Assembly: GCF_028330965.1 (NCBI RefSeq)
Contig: NZ_JAQMUB010000071.1
Coordinates: forward strand, 1 to 64,000
Direction: 5' to 3'
Source: Oscillatoria sp. CS-180
Lineage (GTDB): Bacteria > Cyanobacteriota > Cyanobacteriia > Phormidesmidales > Phormidesmidaceae
DNA length: 64,000 bases
This document shows positions 1-8,552 of the stretch, in pieces. The number at the start of each line of letters is the position of its first letter. Position 1 is the first letter of the stretch. The translations under genes and the position numbers were made by a program. Under the pieces are notes generated by a model, which had not been told where the DNA came from, ran no database searches, and was given only the letters and a program-made list of their open reading frames with translations.

Positions 1-98
1 ACGATACAGTAGAGGAGTCTCCATGTAGATGCTGGTAAGTTGGGGAACTTGAGCATCTCATGGAGCGCCCACTTTACCCAACCCATCTCATCTGAGAC

Positions 99-305
99 TC
101 ACCAATTTTCAGTGCTTTCAGGACTTTTCTGCACCACTAAGGGTTCGCTGGTCAAATCGCCAAATCGCTCAGGGCTTGCCATGTTTGAGATCGCCGGATT
201 TGCAAATAGGCTGTAAGCGATCGTCAGCAGGCAACTAATGCTAGCGAAGACCAAAAGTTGTCGATGTTTCAATCGGAACCCAAAATCGATGAAGGCCACA
301 ACCAA
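99..305 (-). CDS. small hypothetical membrane protein (doubtful)
   Basis: A 68-residue frame with one hydrophobic stretch at about residues 17-36 (QLLVFASISCLLTIAYSLFA) that could be a membrane anchor or uncleaved signal. It lies just downstream of, and on the same strand as, the coiled-coil membrane protein ending at 389. I recognise no family and saw no convincing ribosome binding site. It may be a real small membrane protein, the remains of a longer gene, or chance. Confidence 0.3.
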   Translation of the reverse strand: MVVAFIDFGFRLKHRQLLVFASISCLLTIAYSLFANPAISNMASPERFGDLTSEPLVVQKSPESTENW

Positions 306-388
306 TATCCTGAAAAGAGCATGAATCGCCTAAGCAAATACTAACCGCAGCAATCGTAGTCTTGTTTTCACAAGGTCTAATAAAACCG

Positions 389-1057
389 TCAAGACTCTGG
401 TGTAACTGGTGTGAGAGAAGGCTGTTCAATGTTGAGTTGATCCTGCAGCTGATTGGTTTCCTCAATGCGATTTTCTGCGTTTCGGCTTTCGGCTTGAACA
501 CTCTGCTGGAGCGTATCGATTGCCTGTTCTGCACTATTGATCTGATTTGTAGCAGAATCTAACGTTTCGTTGAAAGCTGGCGGAACATTAACTGTTTTTA
601 ACTGTTCAAGTTCGGCCCTGACCACTCTGAGCCTCTCGATTGACTGTTCTAAGTCCTGATTAGCTTTTTCGAGCTGCGCTTTGGTTTGAGTATGAGACGC
701 CTGAGCATTACGAAGACTCTCATTGACATCTTGAATTCTCTGATTCAGTTCAATTTCTTCTTCTAAGTTGTGCTTTCTGGATTCTAAAACCCTAACTTCA
801 ACAGAGGGCTTAACAACGTTTTCTACATAAAACCAAAGTACAGGAACACCGATGAGTACAGTCGCAATCCCTTGAAAAATAGCTCTAGTAAATTGCGAGA
901 GAATTGAAGACTCTTCATACCACTTGGTTGATATCTTGTCTCTAATTAAGGCTTCCTGGGCTTTAATTCTAGCTATTTCAGCTTTGATTTTTTCTTGCTC
1001 AAGGTGCTTTATGTTCTCAGTGAAGCTAGGCAAGTCTTCTATCTTTTTATTACTCAT
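389..1057 (-). CDS. membrane-anchored coiled-coil protein, unknown function
   Basis: 222 residues. The N-terminal part (about 1-45) is charged and helical (repeated E/K/I/A, as in KIKAEIARIKAQEALIRDK). One membrane helix follows at about 60-80 (AIFQGIATVLIGVPVLWFYV). A long heptad-like coiled coil runs from about 90 to 205, rich in L, E, Q and N, and the tail is proline-rich. No catalytic motif is visible and I do not recognise a family. The architecture, a membrane anchor with a long rod, suggests a scaffold or a partner of a membrane complex, but that is inference only. The upstream side is occupied by a dispersed repeat, so the promoter must lie in the short stretch before 1084 or inside the repeat. 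Confidence 0.7.
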   Translation of the reverse strand: MSNKKIEDLPSFTENIKHLEQEKIKAEIARIKAQEALIRDKISTKWYEESSILSQFTRAIFQGIATVLIGVPVLWFYVENVVKPSVEVRVLESRKHNLEEEIELNQRIQDVNESLRNAQASHTQTKAQLEKANQDLEQSIERLRVVRAELEQLKTVNVPPAFNETLDSATNQINSAEQAIDTLQQSVQAESRNAENRIEETNQLQDQLNIEQPSLTPVTPES

Positions 1058-1083
1058 AGTTTTCCCTTGAGGGCTTAGTAAAA

Positions 1084-1337
1084 TATAGCTTCAGTCATCT
1101 AGGCCGATGCACCCAATAGCACCCGGGCGCTGAGTACCGCTACACGGAATTCAAAATGCAAAATACCCTACCCTTCGAGAACGCTGAAGGCGAACGAGAA
1201 GAGGAAAGCTCTACAGAATTCAAAACTAAGGCAATAAGCTTTTCCGGTGTTTTGAATGGTGAGCCTATTTCTGCCGCAGTGTACTAGTGCATAGCCCAAT
1301 GGCTTGCCGTTTTTGTCCCAAACGAGTTGGCGACTAC
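1084..1337 (-). repeat. dispersed repeat A, copy 1, interrupted by repeat B
   Basis: The outer halves match the ~105-bp repeat A seen elsewhere, in reverse orientation. The left half (1084-1137) begins TATAGCTTCAGTCATCTAGG and the right half (about 1284-1337) contains the CAATGGCTTGCCG and GGCGAC blocks. The halves are separated by about 145 bp of repeat B. GTAC occurs at both junctions (1134-1137 and 1281-1284), which could be a target duplication. Confidence 0.65.
1138..1280. repeat. dispersed repeat B, copy 1, inside repeat A
   Basis: The stretch with AATTCAAAA, CCCTTCGAGAACGCTGAAGG, GAACGAGAAGAG and AAGCTCTACAGAATTCAA recurs at about 7047-7155 with many small differences. It carries no convincing gene. 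Its position inside a repeat A copy indicates that it arrived later. Confidence 0.6.
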
Positions 1338-1420
1338 AAATCGACTTACGCAACTGTGAGACTCAAAATCTCGTCAATGACAGAGTATTATTATGCAGAC
1401 CCTAGCTCCGCAACAGATTT

Positions 1421-2071
1421 ATGGCCCTCCAACTTCGTGTTTTCGTTCCTCCCCATCCGCTAATCAAGCACTGGCTAGGGGTCGCTCGGGATGCTAATAC
1501 CCCTTCATCGCTCTTCCGTACTTCGATGACCGAGTTAGGACGCTGGTTAACCTACGAAGCCACTCGTGAATGGTTACCCACGATGGACAGGATGATTGAA
1601 ACACCGCTAGCTCCTTGTCCAGCAACTTTTATCAATCCCCAAGTTCCCACTGTGATTGTGCCGATCTTGCGGGCGGGATTAGCGCTTATGGAGGGTGCCC
1701 AGGCCGTATTGCCCTTAGCTTCGGTGTATCACGTGGGGTTTGTCCGTAATGAAGAAACGCTGGAGGCTAGCTGTTATCTCAATAAACTGCCTGAGTCGTT
1801 GTCTGCTGAAACCCGCGTTCTGGTGAGTGAACCGATGTTGGCAACCGGCGGCACTATCATGGCAGCAATGGCGGACCTCACCTCGCGAGGCATTAGCGTT
1901 GAAAATATTCGGATTATTTCTATCGTGACGTCTCCCTCTGCGCTGCAACGGCTGGCAGATGCTTACCCCCAACTCAACATTTATGCTGCGACTATTGATG
2001 AAGGTCTAGATGACAATGGTTACATTGTGCCTGGATTAGGGGATGCGGGCGATCGCACGTTTGGCACCTAA
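1421..2071 (+). CDS. upp: uracil phosphoribosyltransferase
   Basis: Converts uracil and 5-phosphoribosyl diphosphate to UMP in the cytoplasmic pyrimidine salvage pathway. The 216-residue product has the usual family length. It starts LRVFVPPHPLIKHWLGVARD, the typical UPRT N-terminus, and carries VPILRAGLALMEG and the PRPP-binding loop region VSEPMLATGGTI. The C-terminal TIDEGLDDNGYIVPGLGDAGDR is the expected uracil-binding end. Start: ATG 1421; an ATG 28 bases upstream is out of frame. It appears to be monocistronic, preceded by the repeat A/B composite. Confidence 0.95.
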   Translation: MALQLRVFVPPHPLIKHWLGVARDANTPSSLFRTSMTELGRWLTYEATREWLPTMDRMIETPLAPCPATFINPQVPTVIVPILRAGLALMEGAQAVLPLASVYHVGFVRNEETLEASCYLNKLPESLSAETRVLVSEPMLATGGTIMAAMADLTSRGISVENIRIISIVTSPSALQRLADAYPQLNIYAATIDEGLDDNGYIVPGLGDAGDRTFGT

Positions 2072-2228
2072 TTGTTCTATCTGCAGATGCCGTCAGCCGG
2101 TTTTCAATGACATCTTTTGAGAAAGTGACACGATCAATCCCCGTGATCAGCAACAATAGAGTTTGAAAAATTTTGCCTTCAAGCTCGCATAGCTTCAGCA
2201 GTTAGTTTTGATCCTTCTCGGAAATATT

Positions 2229-2549
2229 ATGAGTCAGCAAGACAACTTTGGTAGTGGTTTCCTAGTCGGTACTCTATTTGGCGGAGTACTAGGTGGTATT
2301 GTCGGCGCAGTTGTGGCGTCTCGTGTGGTTCCTGGCAGCAGGGAACAGCAGACCTTCAGTCTTGACGACGACGCGGAGAGAGCGAATACCGAAGCCCTAA
2401 ATCCTTCTGAAGAAGAGATGGAAATCGCTCGACGAGGGCTGGAAGACAAGATTGCACAGCTCAACTCAGCAATCGACGATGTTCGTCAACGCTTGGGAGG
2501 GACCAATGGTCATGCTCAGACCCGTGAGGATGTCGGTCAAGATTATTGA
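2229..2549 (+). CDS. small membrane protein with glycine-zipper N-terminus
   Basis: About 106 residues from ATG 2229; a start 7 codons upstream is possible but MSQQDNFGSG looks like the natural beginning. Residues about 9-34 form one glycine-rich hydrophobic helix (GFLVGTLFGGVLGGIVGAVV), like a glycine zipper or YtxH-type anchor. An acidic helical tail follows (EEEMEIARRGLEDKIAQLNSAIDDVRQRL). This layout is common in short cyanobacterial membrane proteins of unknown role. No enzyme motif is seen. It lies between upp (same strand) and a convergent pentapeptide-repeat gene. Confidence 0.8.
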   Translation: MSQQDNFGSGFLVGTLFGGVLGGIVGAVVASRVVPGSREQQTFSLDDDAERANTEALNPSEEEMEIARRGLEDKIAQLNSAIDDVRQRLGGTNGHAQTREDVGQDY

Positions 2550-2584
2550 GGCACTGCGTCATTGTCTCTGCAATGTCTGAGGGT

Positions 2585-3115
2585 TCAGCTGTAGTAATGG
2601 CCGTCGGGCATGATGGTCGAGCGATCGCAGATTGCCGCACTCAGATCAACATTGACAGCTCGGAAGAGTGCTGCTCCTTGAAGACAGGTCGCTTCGAGCT
2701 GAGCCTGAAATAGGTTTGCCCCTTTCAGATTGGCCCCTCTCAAATTGGCTCCTCGTAGATTGGCTTCTTGTAAATCCGCATTGCTTAGGTCGCTTCCCTG
2801 TAAGTTAGCACCCTCAAGACAGGCATACCGCAAGTCGACACGAATCAAGTTAATTTCTACTAAAATAGCCTTTGTCAAATCTGCCGAAAACAATTTAACG
2901 TCTCCCAAATTTCCACGCTTTATAGTTAGTCCACGCAGATTTGCTCGACTCAAATTGCCATAGGGTAAGTAGGCATTGCTAATGACAGCATCGATTAACT
3001 CAATCCGTTGTAGATCGCATTCAAACCCATCTGCTTCATCAATAACGACGCTATGAAATTGCCGTTCGCCTGATTGATATTGCTCAAGAATGACCTGAAA
3101 ATCTACTGTTTCCAT
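2585..3115 (-). CDS. pentapeptide repeat protein
   Basis: 176 residues. From about residue 45 to 155 the sequence is a run of A(D/N)LxX pentapeptides (for example ANLRGANLRGANLKGANLFQ), which fold as a right-handed quadrilateral beta-helix. The N-terminal 40 residues are non-repetitive. There is no signal peptide, so it is probably cytosolic. Such proteins are numerous in cyanobacteria and mostly of unknown role. Start ATG at 3115 gives METVDFQVILEQ. It is convergent with the gene ending at 2549, with 35 bases between them. Confidence 0.9.
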   Translation of the reverse strand: METVDFQVILEQYQSGERQFHSVVIDEADGFECDLQRIELIDAVISNAYLPYGNLSRANLRGLTIKRGNLGDVKLFSADLTKAILVEINLIRVDLRYACLEGANLQGSDLSNADLQEANLRGANLRGANLKGANLFQAQLEATCLQGAALFRAVNVDLSAAICDRSTIMPDGHYYS

Positions 3116-4094
3116 AGACTACGAATCAACGCTTCAGCTGACAGACAAATTCTCGAAGGTTTCGGAGTGTATGCATTAAAGTACTGCCGAAATAGTGCTG
3201 TAGATACCCAGAAAGTCCTTGAGAAGTCGCGTCAGTCATACCTTCATGCGTTGCTACAAAAATTAACAAACCTTCGCTAATCTACAACCCGCAGACGTGA
3301 ATTTCTTGGGGCTTAAAGATGTTTTCGGATTCAATGGCAAATTAAGCCGATTTATGAGCGTTTTAATTTGCGATAATAAGTTGCGAAGAACTGATTGATA
3401 ACTTAAATGAATAGATAGGTGATTCTTGTTTTTAGATAAAGATATCTATTTGATTTGTCAAAAAGAATATTCAGGTCTTGACTGCAACTTTTAAGGACTG
3501 ACTTGTGAATTTATTGTTAAGGTTTCTGTTGAGTTGAATGCTTGAAAATTCCCTGTGAAAAGCTGTGTCTTTTGTAAGATCTTATCGGACCGATGCTGTG
3601 ACCGAGAAGCGGATGTTTAGACAACGGTAGGCAAAATAGGCAAGTGGACAAGGGAGTGAACCGATTGAAGGCACAGTTTTTGTTACAGTGGGCTGGAACA
3701 GATGAAGGCTTAACACTTGTGGGGTAAGCTGCTCAATCGCTCAAACTTCCATCAAGGTGAGATTCTCTATCCTTCTGCTTGCAGGCAGCGTATCTTGTGT
3801 GAACTTCAACTCTGCAAGGGCTTAAAATTAGCATTGTGGTTGAATTCCCTAGAATTAGCGAGAATTATGGGTAGCCAAGTAATGTTGGGTTTTGGTGTAT
3901 CGCCTTAACTGTCATTAGCTGAAGGTGCCTTCCAGTTCAACTGTCCTCGAAAGAGAATCACATTCCTTGTAGGGAATTCGGCTGAGCATGACCAGACCTT
4001 TACTGAATCACTGAAACTTTGCGAAACTGGTTGTCTGTATTGCTAAACGAGCTGACGGTTTAAGCAGCTAGCCTTTCGGATTTTTGAATGAGTT
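3116..4094. other. intergenic stretch of about 980 bases
   Basis: No gene is supported. It contains an AT-rich part (about 3340-3500) and short open frames without recognisable products. The last 200 bases presumably hold the promoter of the SagB-like gene at 4095. I saw no strong hairpin, tRNA or repeat A copy here. Confidence 0.5.
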
Positions 4095-5657
4095 ATGAGT
4101 CAAAAGGATTCGTTTGCAACTTATTTTCACAGCCGCACTAAGTATGACCCAGACACGATCGCCAACATCAAAGGGGCGATGCAAGGACCACAACCCGAGC
4201 TTTTCAAGTCTTACCGACTCGGCTCAGAAGTGGATTTGAAGCCCTACTTGCATGAGTCAAAGGTTTCGCCAGAGGCGTCTTCCGAAGATCGAGGTTGGGC
4301 GCGACTGTCCCATTTTCTGATCAATGTGTATGGCTTGACTGCTCAATTAAAGACTCAGTTTGGGCAAGCTTTCTACCTCAGATCAGCCCCATCAGCAGGA
4401 GGTCTTTACCCCACGGAGTTGTATTTGGTTTCGCGGGGAAATCAGCTTCTGCCAGCTGGACTTTATAACTATCAAGTGCGAACCCATAGCCTATTGCGGT
4501 TTTGGGATGACCATGTGTGGCAAGCGCTGCAGGAGTCCTGTTTTTGGCATCCTGCTTTAGAACAAACTCAGCTTGCGATGGTGCTATCTACAGTATTTTA
4601 CCGTTCTGCTTGGCGGTACCAGGATAGAGCCTATCGCCGCATTTGCCTTGATGCGGGGCACGTTTTGGGCAACTTGGAACTCGCTAGTGCGCTAGTTGAT
4701 TATCGTCCCCATCTGATTGGCGGGTTTGCTGACTCAGCCCTCAATCAGATGCTTTATTTAGATGAGAGTGCTGAAAGCACGTTAGCCGTAGTTGCATTGG
4801 CCGATCTATTGCAGGTAGAGCAGAATTTGTCCCATTCGACCACTACCCAACCTGCGCGATCGCAAACTGACTTTCCCAAAGTTGCCGACGGTGAACTCTT
4901 GCCCTACATGCACCAAGTGACTTGTATTGAGGCGCAGGGAGATTTTCGTTGGCAGGTTCGTTCTCCGAGTTTAGCCGACCAGTCAAGCCCAAACACTGAA
5001 GCTGTCCCTGACGACAAATACAACTTTCCATTTTGCCTTAGGGTTCCCACGGTCACCTCTCCGATTAATTGGGATGATCGTCTGCAAGGACTTGAAAGAA
5101 CCATTCTCAGGCGGCGTTCAACTCGACGCTTTAGTGGTGCTAACCTGACGTTAGATGAACTGAACACTGTTTTGGACTTTGTTTATCAGCCCCATCACTA
5201 TGTTGAGCAGGGACTGGACGGTGATCCTGATTATTTTGACCTCAGCTTGATCCAGACCTTTGTGGCCGTTTCAGGAGTAGATAGTTTAGACGCGGGCTGT
5301 TATTACTACGCTCCTTACAAGCAAGAATTTCGGCAGATTCGCTTCAAGAACTTCCGGCAAGAATTGGAGTATCTTTGTCTAGGGCAAGCTTTGGGGCGAG
5401 ATGCTGGAGCCGTTATCTTTCATACAGCTGACCTGCAGCAGGCGATCGCTCGTCATGGCGATCGCGCCTATCGCTATCTGCATCTCGATGCTGGACACTT
5501 GGGGCAGCGCATCAACATTGCAGCAGTTCGGTTGGATTTGGGGGTCAGTGGGATTGGCGGATTCTTTGACGATCAGGTAAACGATGTGCTGGGTATCCCT
5601 GAGGATGAAGCCGTTTTGTACATCACAACTTTGGGGCGTCCTGCCGACTCTGTCTGA
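4095..5657 (+). CDS. SagB/ThcOx-type nitroreductase-family oxidoreductase, tandem domain
   Basis: 520 residues with two nitroreductase-like halves. The N-terminal half (about 20-235) has LRSAPSAGGLYPTELYLV and an RAYRRICLDAGHVLGNLELA block. The C-terminal half (about 320-515) has RRRSTRRFSGANLTLDEL and a parallel RAYRYLHLDAGHLGQRINIA block. The repeated R-A-Y-R-x-x-x-L-D-A-G-H signature is characteristic of SagB-like FMN dehydrogenases, which oxidise azoline rings in ribosomal peptides. No cyclodehydratase, precursor peptide or exporter is nearby, so a role in peptide modification is unproven. Start ATG 4095 (MSQKDSFATYFHSRTKYDPD). Confidence 0.88.
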   Translation: MSQKDSFATYFHSRTKYDPDTIANIKGAMQGPQPELFKSYRLGSEVDLKPYLHESKVSPEASSEDRGWARLSHFLINVYGLTAQLKTQFGQAFYLRSAPSAGGLYPTELYLVSRGNQLLPAGLYNYQVRTHSLLRFWDDHVWQALQESCFWHPALEQTQLAMVLSTVFYRSAWRYQDRAYRRICLDAGHVLGNLELASALVDYRPHLIGGFADSALNQMLYLDESAESTLAVVALADLLQVEQNLSHSTTTQPARSQTDFPKVADGELLPYMHQVTCIEAQGDFRWQVRSPSLADQSSPNTEAVPDDKYNFPFCLRVPTVTSPINWDDRLQGLERTILRRRSTRRFSGANLTLDELNTVLDFVYQPHHYVEQGLDGDPDYFDLSLIQTFVAVSGVDSLDAGCYYYAPYKQEFRQIRFKNFRQELEYLCLGQALGRDAGAVIFHTADLQQAIARHGDRAYRYLHLDAGHLGQRINIAAVRLDLGVSGIGGFFDDQVNDVLGIPEDEAVLYITTLGRPADSV

Positions 5658-5788
5658 AATTCAGCCCTCTTCAGGACCTCCCTTTGACAGGCTAAGTGCA
5701 ATATCAACCGCCTTAGACATCAGTGCATTGCAAAGTCCTCGTTCAAGTAAGCTGTTTGAATACACAGTGCAACGAGTTTCATTCCGAC

Positions 5789-7030
5789 ATGGTCACCATC
5801 AACGAGAACTATCTGAAGCTAAAAGCAGGCTATCTGTTTCCAGAAATTGCCCGTCGTGTCAATACATTTGCAGCCGCTAATCCCGATGCACCCATTATCA
5901 AACTGGGAATTGGTGACGTTACCGAACCGTTGCCTGCGGCCTGTCGGACAGCCATGATTGAGGCGGTCGAGGAAATGGGCGATCGCGCAACCTTTAGAGG
6001 CTACGGTCCAGAGCAAGGCTATGAATTTCTTCGGGACAAAATTGTTGAGCACGATTTTCAGGCCCGTGGCTGTGATGTCACTGCCGACGAAATCTTTATT
6101 TCTGACGGTTCCAAATGTGACTGTGGCAATATTCTTGATATTTTTGGCCACGACAACACAATCGCAGTGACGGATCCGGTGTATCCGGTTTATGTGGACA
6201 CAAACGTCATGGCTGGACATACCGGACCAGTCCAAGAGGACGGTACCTATGAAGGACTGGTCTATTTGCCTATTTCCGCTGAAAACAACTTTACGGCTAG
6301 TATCCCAGGCCAGAAGATTGATCTCATTTACTTGTGTTTCCCTAATAACCCAACGGGAGCAACAGCGACAAAAGAGCACCTGCAAGACTGGGTCAATTAC
6401 GCTCAAGCTAACGGATCGCTGATTCTTTTTGACGCTGCCTACGAAGCCTTCATCACCGATCCGGCTATTCCTCATTCCATTTATGAGATTCCTGGAGCTA
6501 AGGATTGCGCGATCGAGTTCCGTTCTTTCTCTAAAAATGCTGGTTTCACCGGGACTCGTTGTGCGTTAACCGTGGTGCCAACTTCTCTTAAAGTCACAGC
6601 ATCTGACGGGACCAGCGTTGATTTACACCGCTTGTGGAATCGTCGCCAATCAACCAAGTTCAATGGTGTTTCCTACATCGTGCAGAGAGGCGCGGAGGCG
6701 GTCTACAGTGATGAGGGTCAGGCTCAGGTCCGTGAGCTGATTCAGTTTTATTTGGAGAACGCCCGCATCATCCGAGAACAGCTTTCGAAAGCAGGCATTC
6801 AAACTTATGGCGGTGTTAATGCTCCCTATGTTTGGGTCAAAACGCCCCATGGTCTCTCAAGCTGGGATTTCTTTGACAAGTTGCTCCAAACTTGCAACGT
6901 TGTGGGAACTCCGGGATCAGGATTTGGTGCAGCGGGAGAAGGCTACTTCCGTATCTCAGCTTTCAACAGCCGCAAGAATGTAGAAATGGCCATGCAGCGA
7001 ATTACTGATAAGTTCAAGGCTGAAGTCTAG
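5789..7030 (+). CDS. dapL: LL-diaminopimelate aminotransferase
   Basis: Transfers an amino group from glutamate to tetrahydrodipicolinate, giving LL-diaminopimelate for lysine and peptidoglycan synthesis; this DapL shortcut is used by cyanobacteria and plants. The product is 413 residues from ATG 5789 ([20 protein letters not shown]), the usual family length; an in-frame ATG 22 codons upstream adds residues unlike the family. Visible are [11 protein letters not shown] near the N-terminus, [25 protein letters not shown] and the PLP lysine in [16 protein letters not shown]. The C-terminal FRISAF supplies the carboxylate-binding arginine. It lies 130 bases after the SagB-like gene. Confidence 0.95.
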   Translation: MVTINENYLKLKAGYLFPEIARRVNTFAAANPDAPIIKLGIGDVTEPLPAACRTAMIEAVEEMGDRATFRGYGPEQGYEFLRDKIVEHDFQARGCDVTADEIFISDGSKCDCGNILDIFGHDNTIAVTDPVYPVYVDTNVMAGHTGPVQEDGTYEGLVYLPISAENNFTASIPGQKIDLIYLCFPNNPTGATATKEHLQDWVNYAQANGSLILFDAAYEAFITDPAIPHSIYEIPGAKDCAIEFRSFSKNAGFTGTRCALTVVPTSLKVTASDGTSVDLHRLWNRRQSTKFNGVSYIVQRGAEAVYSDEGQAQVRELIQFYLENARIIREQLSKAGIQTYGGVNAPYVWVKTPHGLSSWDFFDKLLQTCNVVGTPGSGFGAAGEGYFRISAFNSRKNVEMAMQRITDKFKAEV

Positions 7031-7043
7031 CCTTAGCCGCCTA

Positions 7044-7160
7044 GTATCACTACGCGAAATTCAAAACGTAAAATACGCTACTCTTCGAGAGCGCTAGAAG
7101 CGAACGAGAAGAGCAAAGCTCTACAGAATTCAACGCTAAGGCGGATAGCTTTCCGAAGCA
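7044..7160. repeat. dispersed repeat B, copy 2
   Basis: Matches the insert at 1138-1280: AAATTCAAAACGTAAAATAC, CTCTTCGAGAGCGC, GAACGAGAAGAGCAAAGCTC and TACAGAATTCAA occur in the same order and spacing. The flanks carry CACTACG (about 7049) and CGTAGTG (about 7165), a possible inverted repeat at the ends. It sits directly after the dapL stop. Confidence 0.6.
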
Positions 7161-7258
7161 TAGAACGTAGTGCAGGCGTTGCTTTCTCGCGGAGTAAACC
7201 GACATTAGCAAGGAATACGTTGGGGTTTCCCGATGGCCACCGCTGCAACGCATATGCA

Positions 7259-7290
7259 AAAGCGAAGCTAAGAATTTTTAGCTTCGCTTT
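7259..7290. terminator. hairpin between convergent dapL and the PEP-CTERM gene
   Basis: AAAGCGAAGCTAA (7259-7271) pairs perfectly with TTAGCTTCGCTTT (7278-7290) over a six-base AT-rich loop. It lies between two convergent genes and could terminate transcription from either side. Confidence 0.7.
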
Positions 7291-7318
7291 GCATTTAGAT
7301 TAGATTTTCGATGCAGTG

Positions 7319-8134
7319 TCAGGCGAGTTGAGGACGCTTTCTAAACATCAAGAGACTGCCAAAAATGGTGATACCTACAGCGAGAGCGGGTTCGGGAACG
7401 GATTCTGCATCGATGCCTCTATTCGCATTGGTTCCGACAAATTTCCAATCAGGACCGTTGAAACTACTTTCGCTGAAAAAGCGGATCGTTTCCGCTTGAC
7501 CGCTTTCAATCCCTAGGTCTTCAGAGATATTGATTCCCAATGAGCCAACGGCTTGAGCGCCTCCGATTTCGTGGGTATCGATTGAATACCCTGCATCGGA
7601 CCACATGTTCTTGCCAATAACGCGACGCTCGCCAATCAGGTTGCCATTAGCATCAACAGCTTGAACGCCCAACTTACTATTGCGTCCGCGCTCCCAAATT
7701 AGTAAGTTGTCGATGGTCTTGCTGAACTGCAAATCGATGACAAACGTGCCATTGTCTTCTGTATCAATGATGTGGTTCAAGTTGTTGGTTCCCAGATTGG
7801 CCACAACATCGGCAGCTGTGGCGTCTTCAGCTCGAACACCGTCTGTCACGTCATCTCCCGTATCGGCGCTAGCAGCACCTGTATTGCCATTTAGAAAAGG
7901 ATCGTTGTAGATGATTTCGGCAGCATTAATGTAAGAAAAGTCACTGACAACTTCGTCGCCGATTTGAACGGACTCTAGCAGAACATTGCCAGTGGGTGAG
8001 TTGTATTCAGAAAGGGTTGTAGTGAACTCGAAGCCAAAATCTAAAGCCTTTGCGTTGCCACCCAAGGTGAGCAAAGTACCTGTCGCGAGGCTCGCAGCCA
8101 CGGCTAGTTTTGTGAAGGAAAACGTCATAGTCAT
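7319..8134 (-). CDS. PEP-CTERM surface protein (XDP2-like, exosortase substrate)
   Basis: 271 residues. An N-terminal signal peptide (about 1-30, KLAVAASLATGTLLTLGGNA then KA-LD) precedes an extracellular beta-rich domain. The C-terminus is a PEP-CTERM sorting tag: VPEP (about 246-249), a hydrophobic helix (ALAVGITIFGSLLMF) and basic RKRPQLA. Such proteins are processed by an exosortase and displayed at the outer envelope. The mature part, with ANLGTNNLNHIIDTEDNG and NLLIWERGRNSKLGVQAVD, resembles the cyanobacterial exosortase-dependent family XDP2; I assign that from memory. No exosortase gene lies in the window. Confidence 0.82.
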   Translation of the reverse strand: MTMTFSFTKLAVAASLATGTLLTLGGNAKALDFGFEFTTTLSEYNSPTGNVLLESVQIGDEVVSDFSYINAAEIIYNDPFLNGNTGAASADTGDDVTDGVRAEDATAADVVANLGTNNLNHIIDTEDNGTFVIDLQFSKTIDNLLIWERGRNSKLGVQAVDANGNLIGERRVIGKNMWSDAGYSIDTHEIGGAQAVGSLGINISEDLGIESGQAETIRFFSESSFNGPDWKFVGTNANRGIDAESVPEPALAVGITIFGSLLMFRKRPQLA

Positions 8135-8219
8135 ATCAGGGAACAGCTTTTACGTTCTGAAGATAACGTTTGGAAAGGTCTGGTACGACAGAGAGGATAC
8201 TCAAGAAAAATTGGAGTGA

Positions 8220-8552
8220 TTTCATATTCACTTCAAATAAAGCCCTCGTTTTTATGGGACTTAGTTAGGGTTTCAAGTTTGATGGGATTTTCGAATGCTT
8301 TTAACTTCAGAACTTTGAGCCTTTCTTAGCTAAAAGGATTCTGCTGAAAAGCCCTTTGAATATTCTGTAAGCCTGTTGGGGTCGCAAGAAATATTTTGCG
8401 TAATTGCATTTAGGTATGGAAGTCTATCCGCACGAGATAGGGTCTACTGCTCTTCGGCATTTCTCTCTGATGATTTCGATTTGTAAACAGACAAAACCGT
8501 CTTCCCTCCTTACCGCGCGGTAGCCTAGACATGTTGCAGTTGGGGATGATGA
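8220..8552. other. intergenic region between divergent PEP-CTERM gene and larB
   Basis: About 330 bases without a gene. It must carry promoters for both flanking divergent genes. An AT-rich section around 8220-8300 lies on the PEP-CTERM side. Apart from a loose repetition of AGGGCTTTTCAGCAGAA-like sequence around 8330-8365, I see no defined element. Confidence 0.4.

Noticed and set aside
1168-1353. 61-residue minus-strand frame
   Set aside because: It lies entirely within the repeat A/B composite and ends in repeat sequence.
3717-3908. 63-residue open frame in the long intergenic region
   Set aside because: No recognisable domain, no ribosome binding site and an atypical composition; probably chance.
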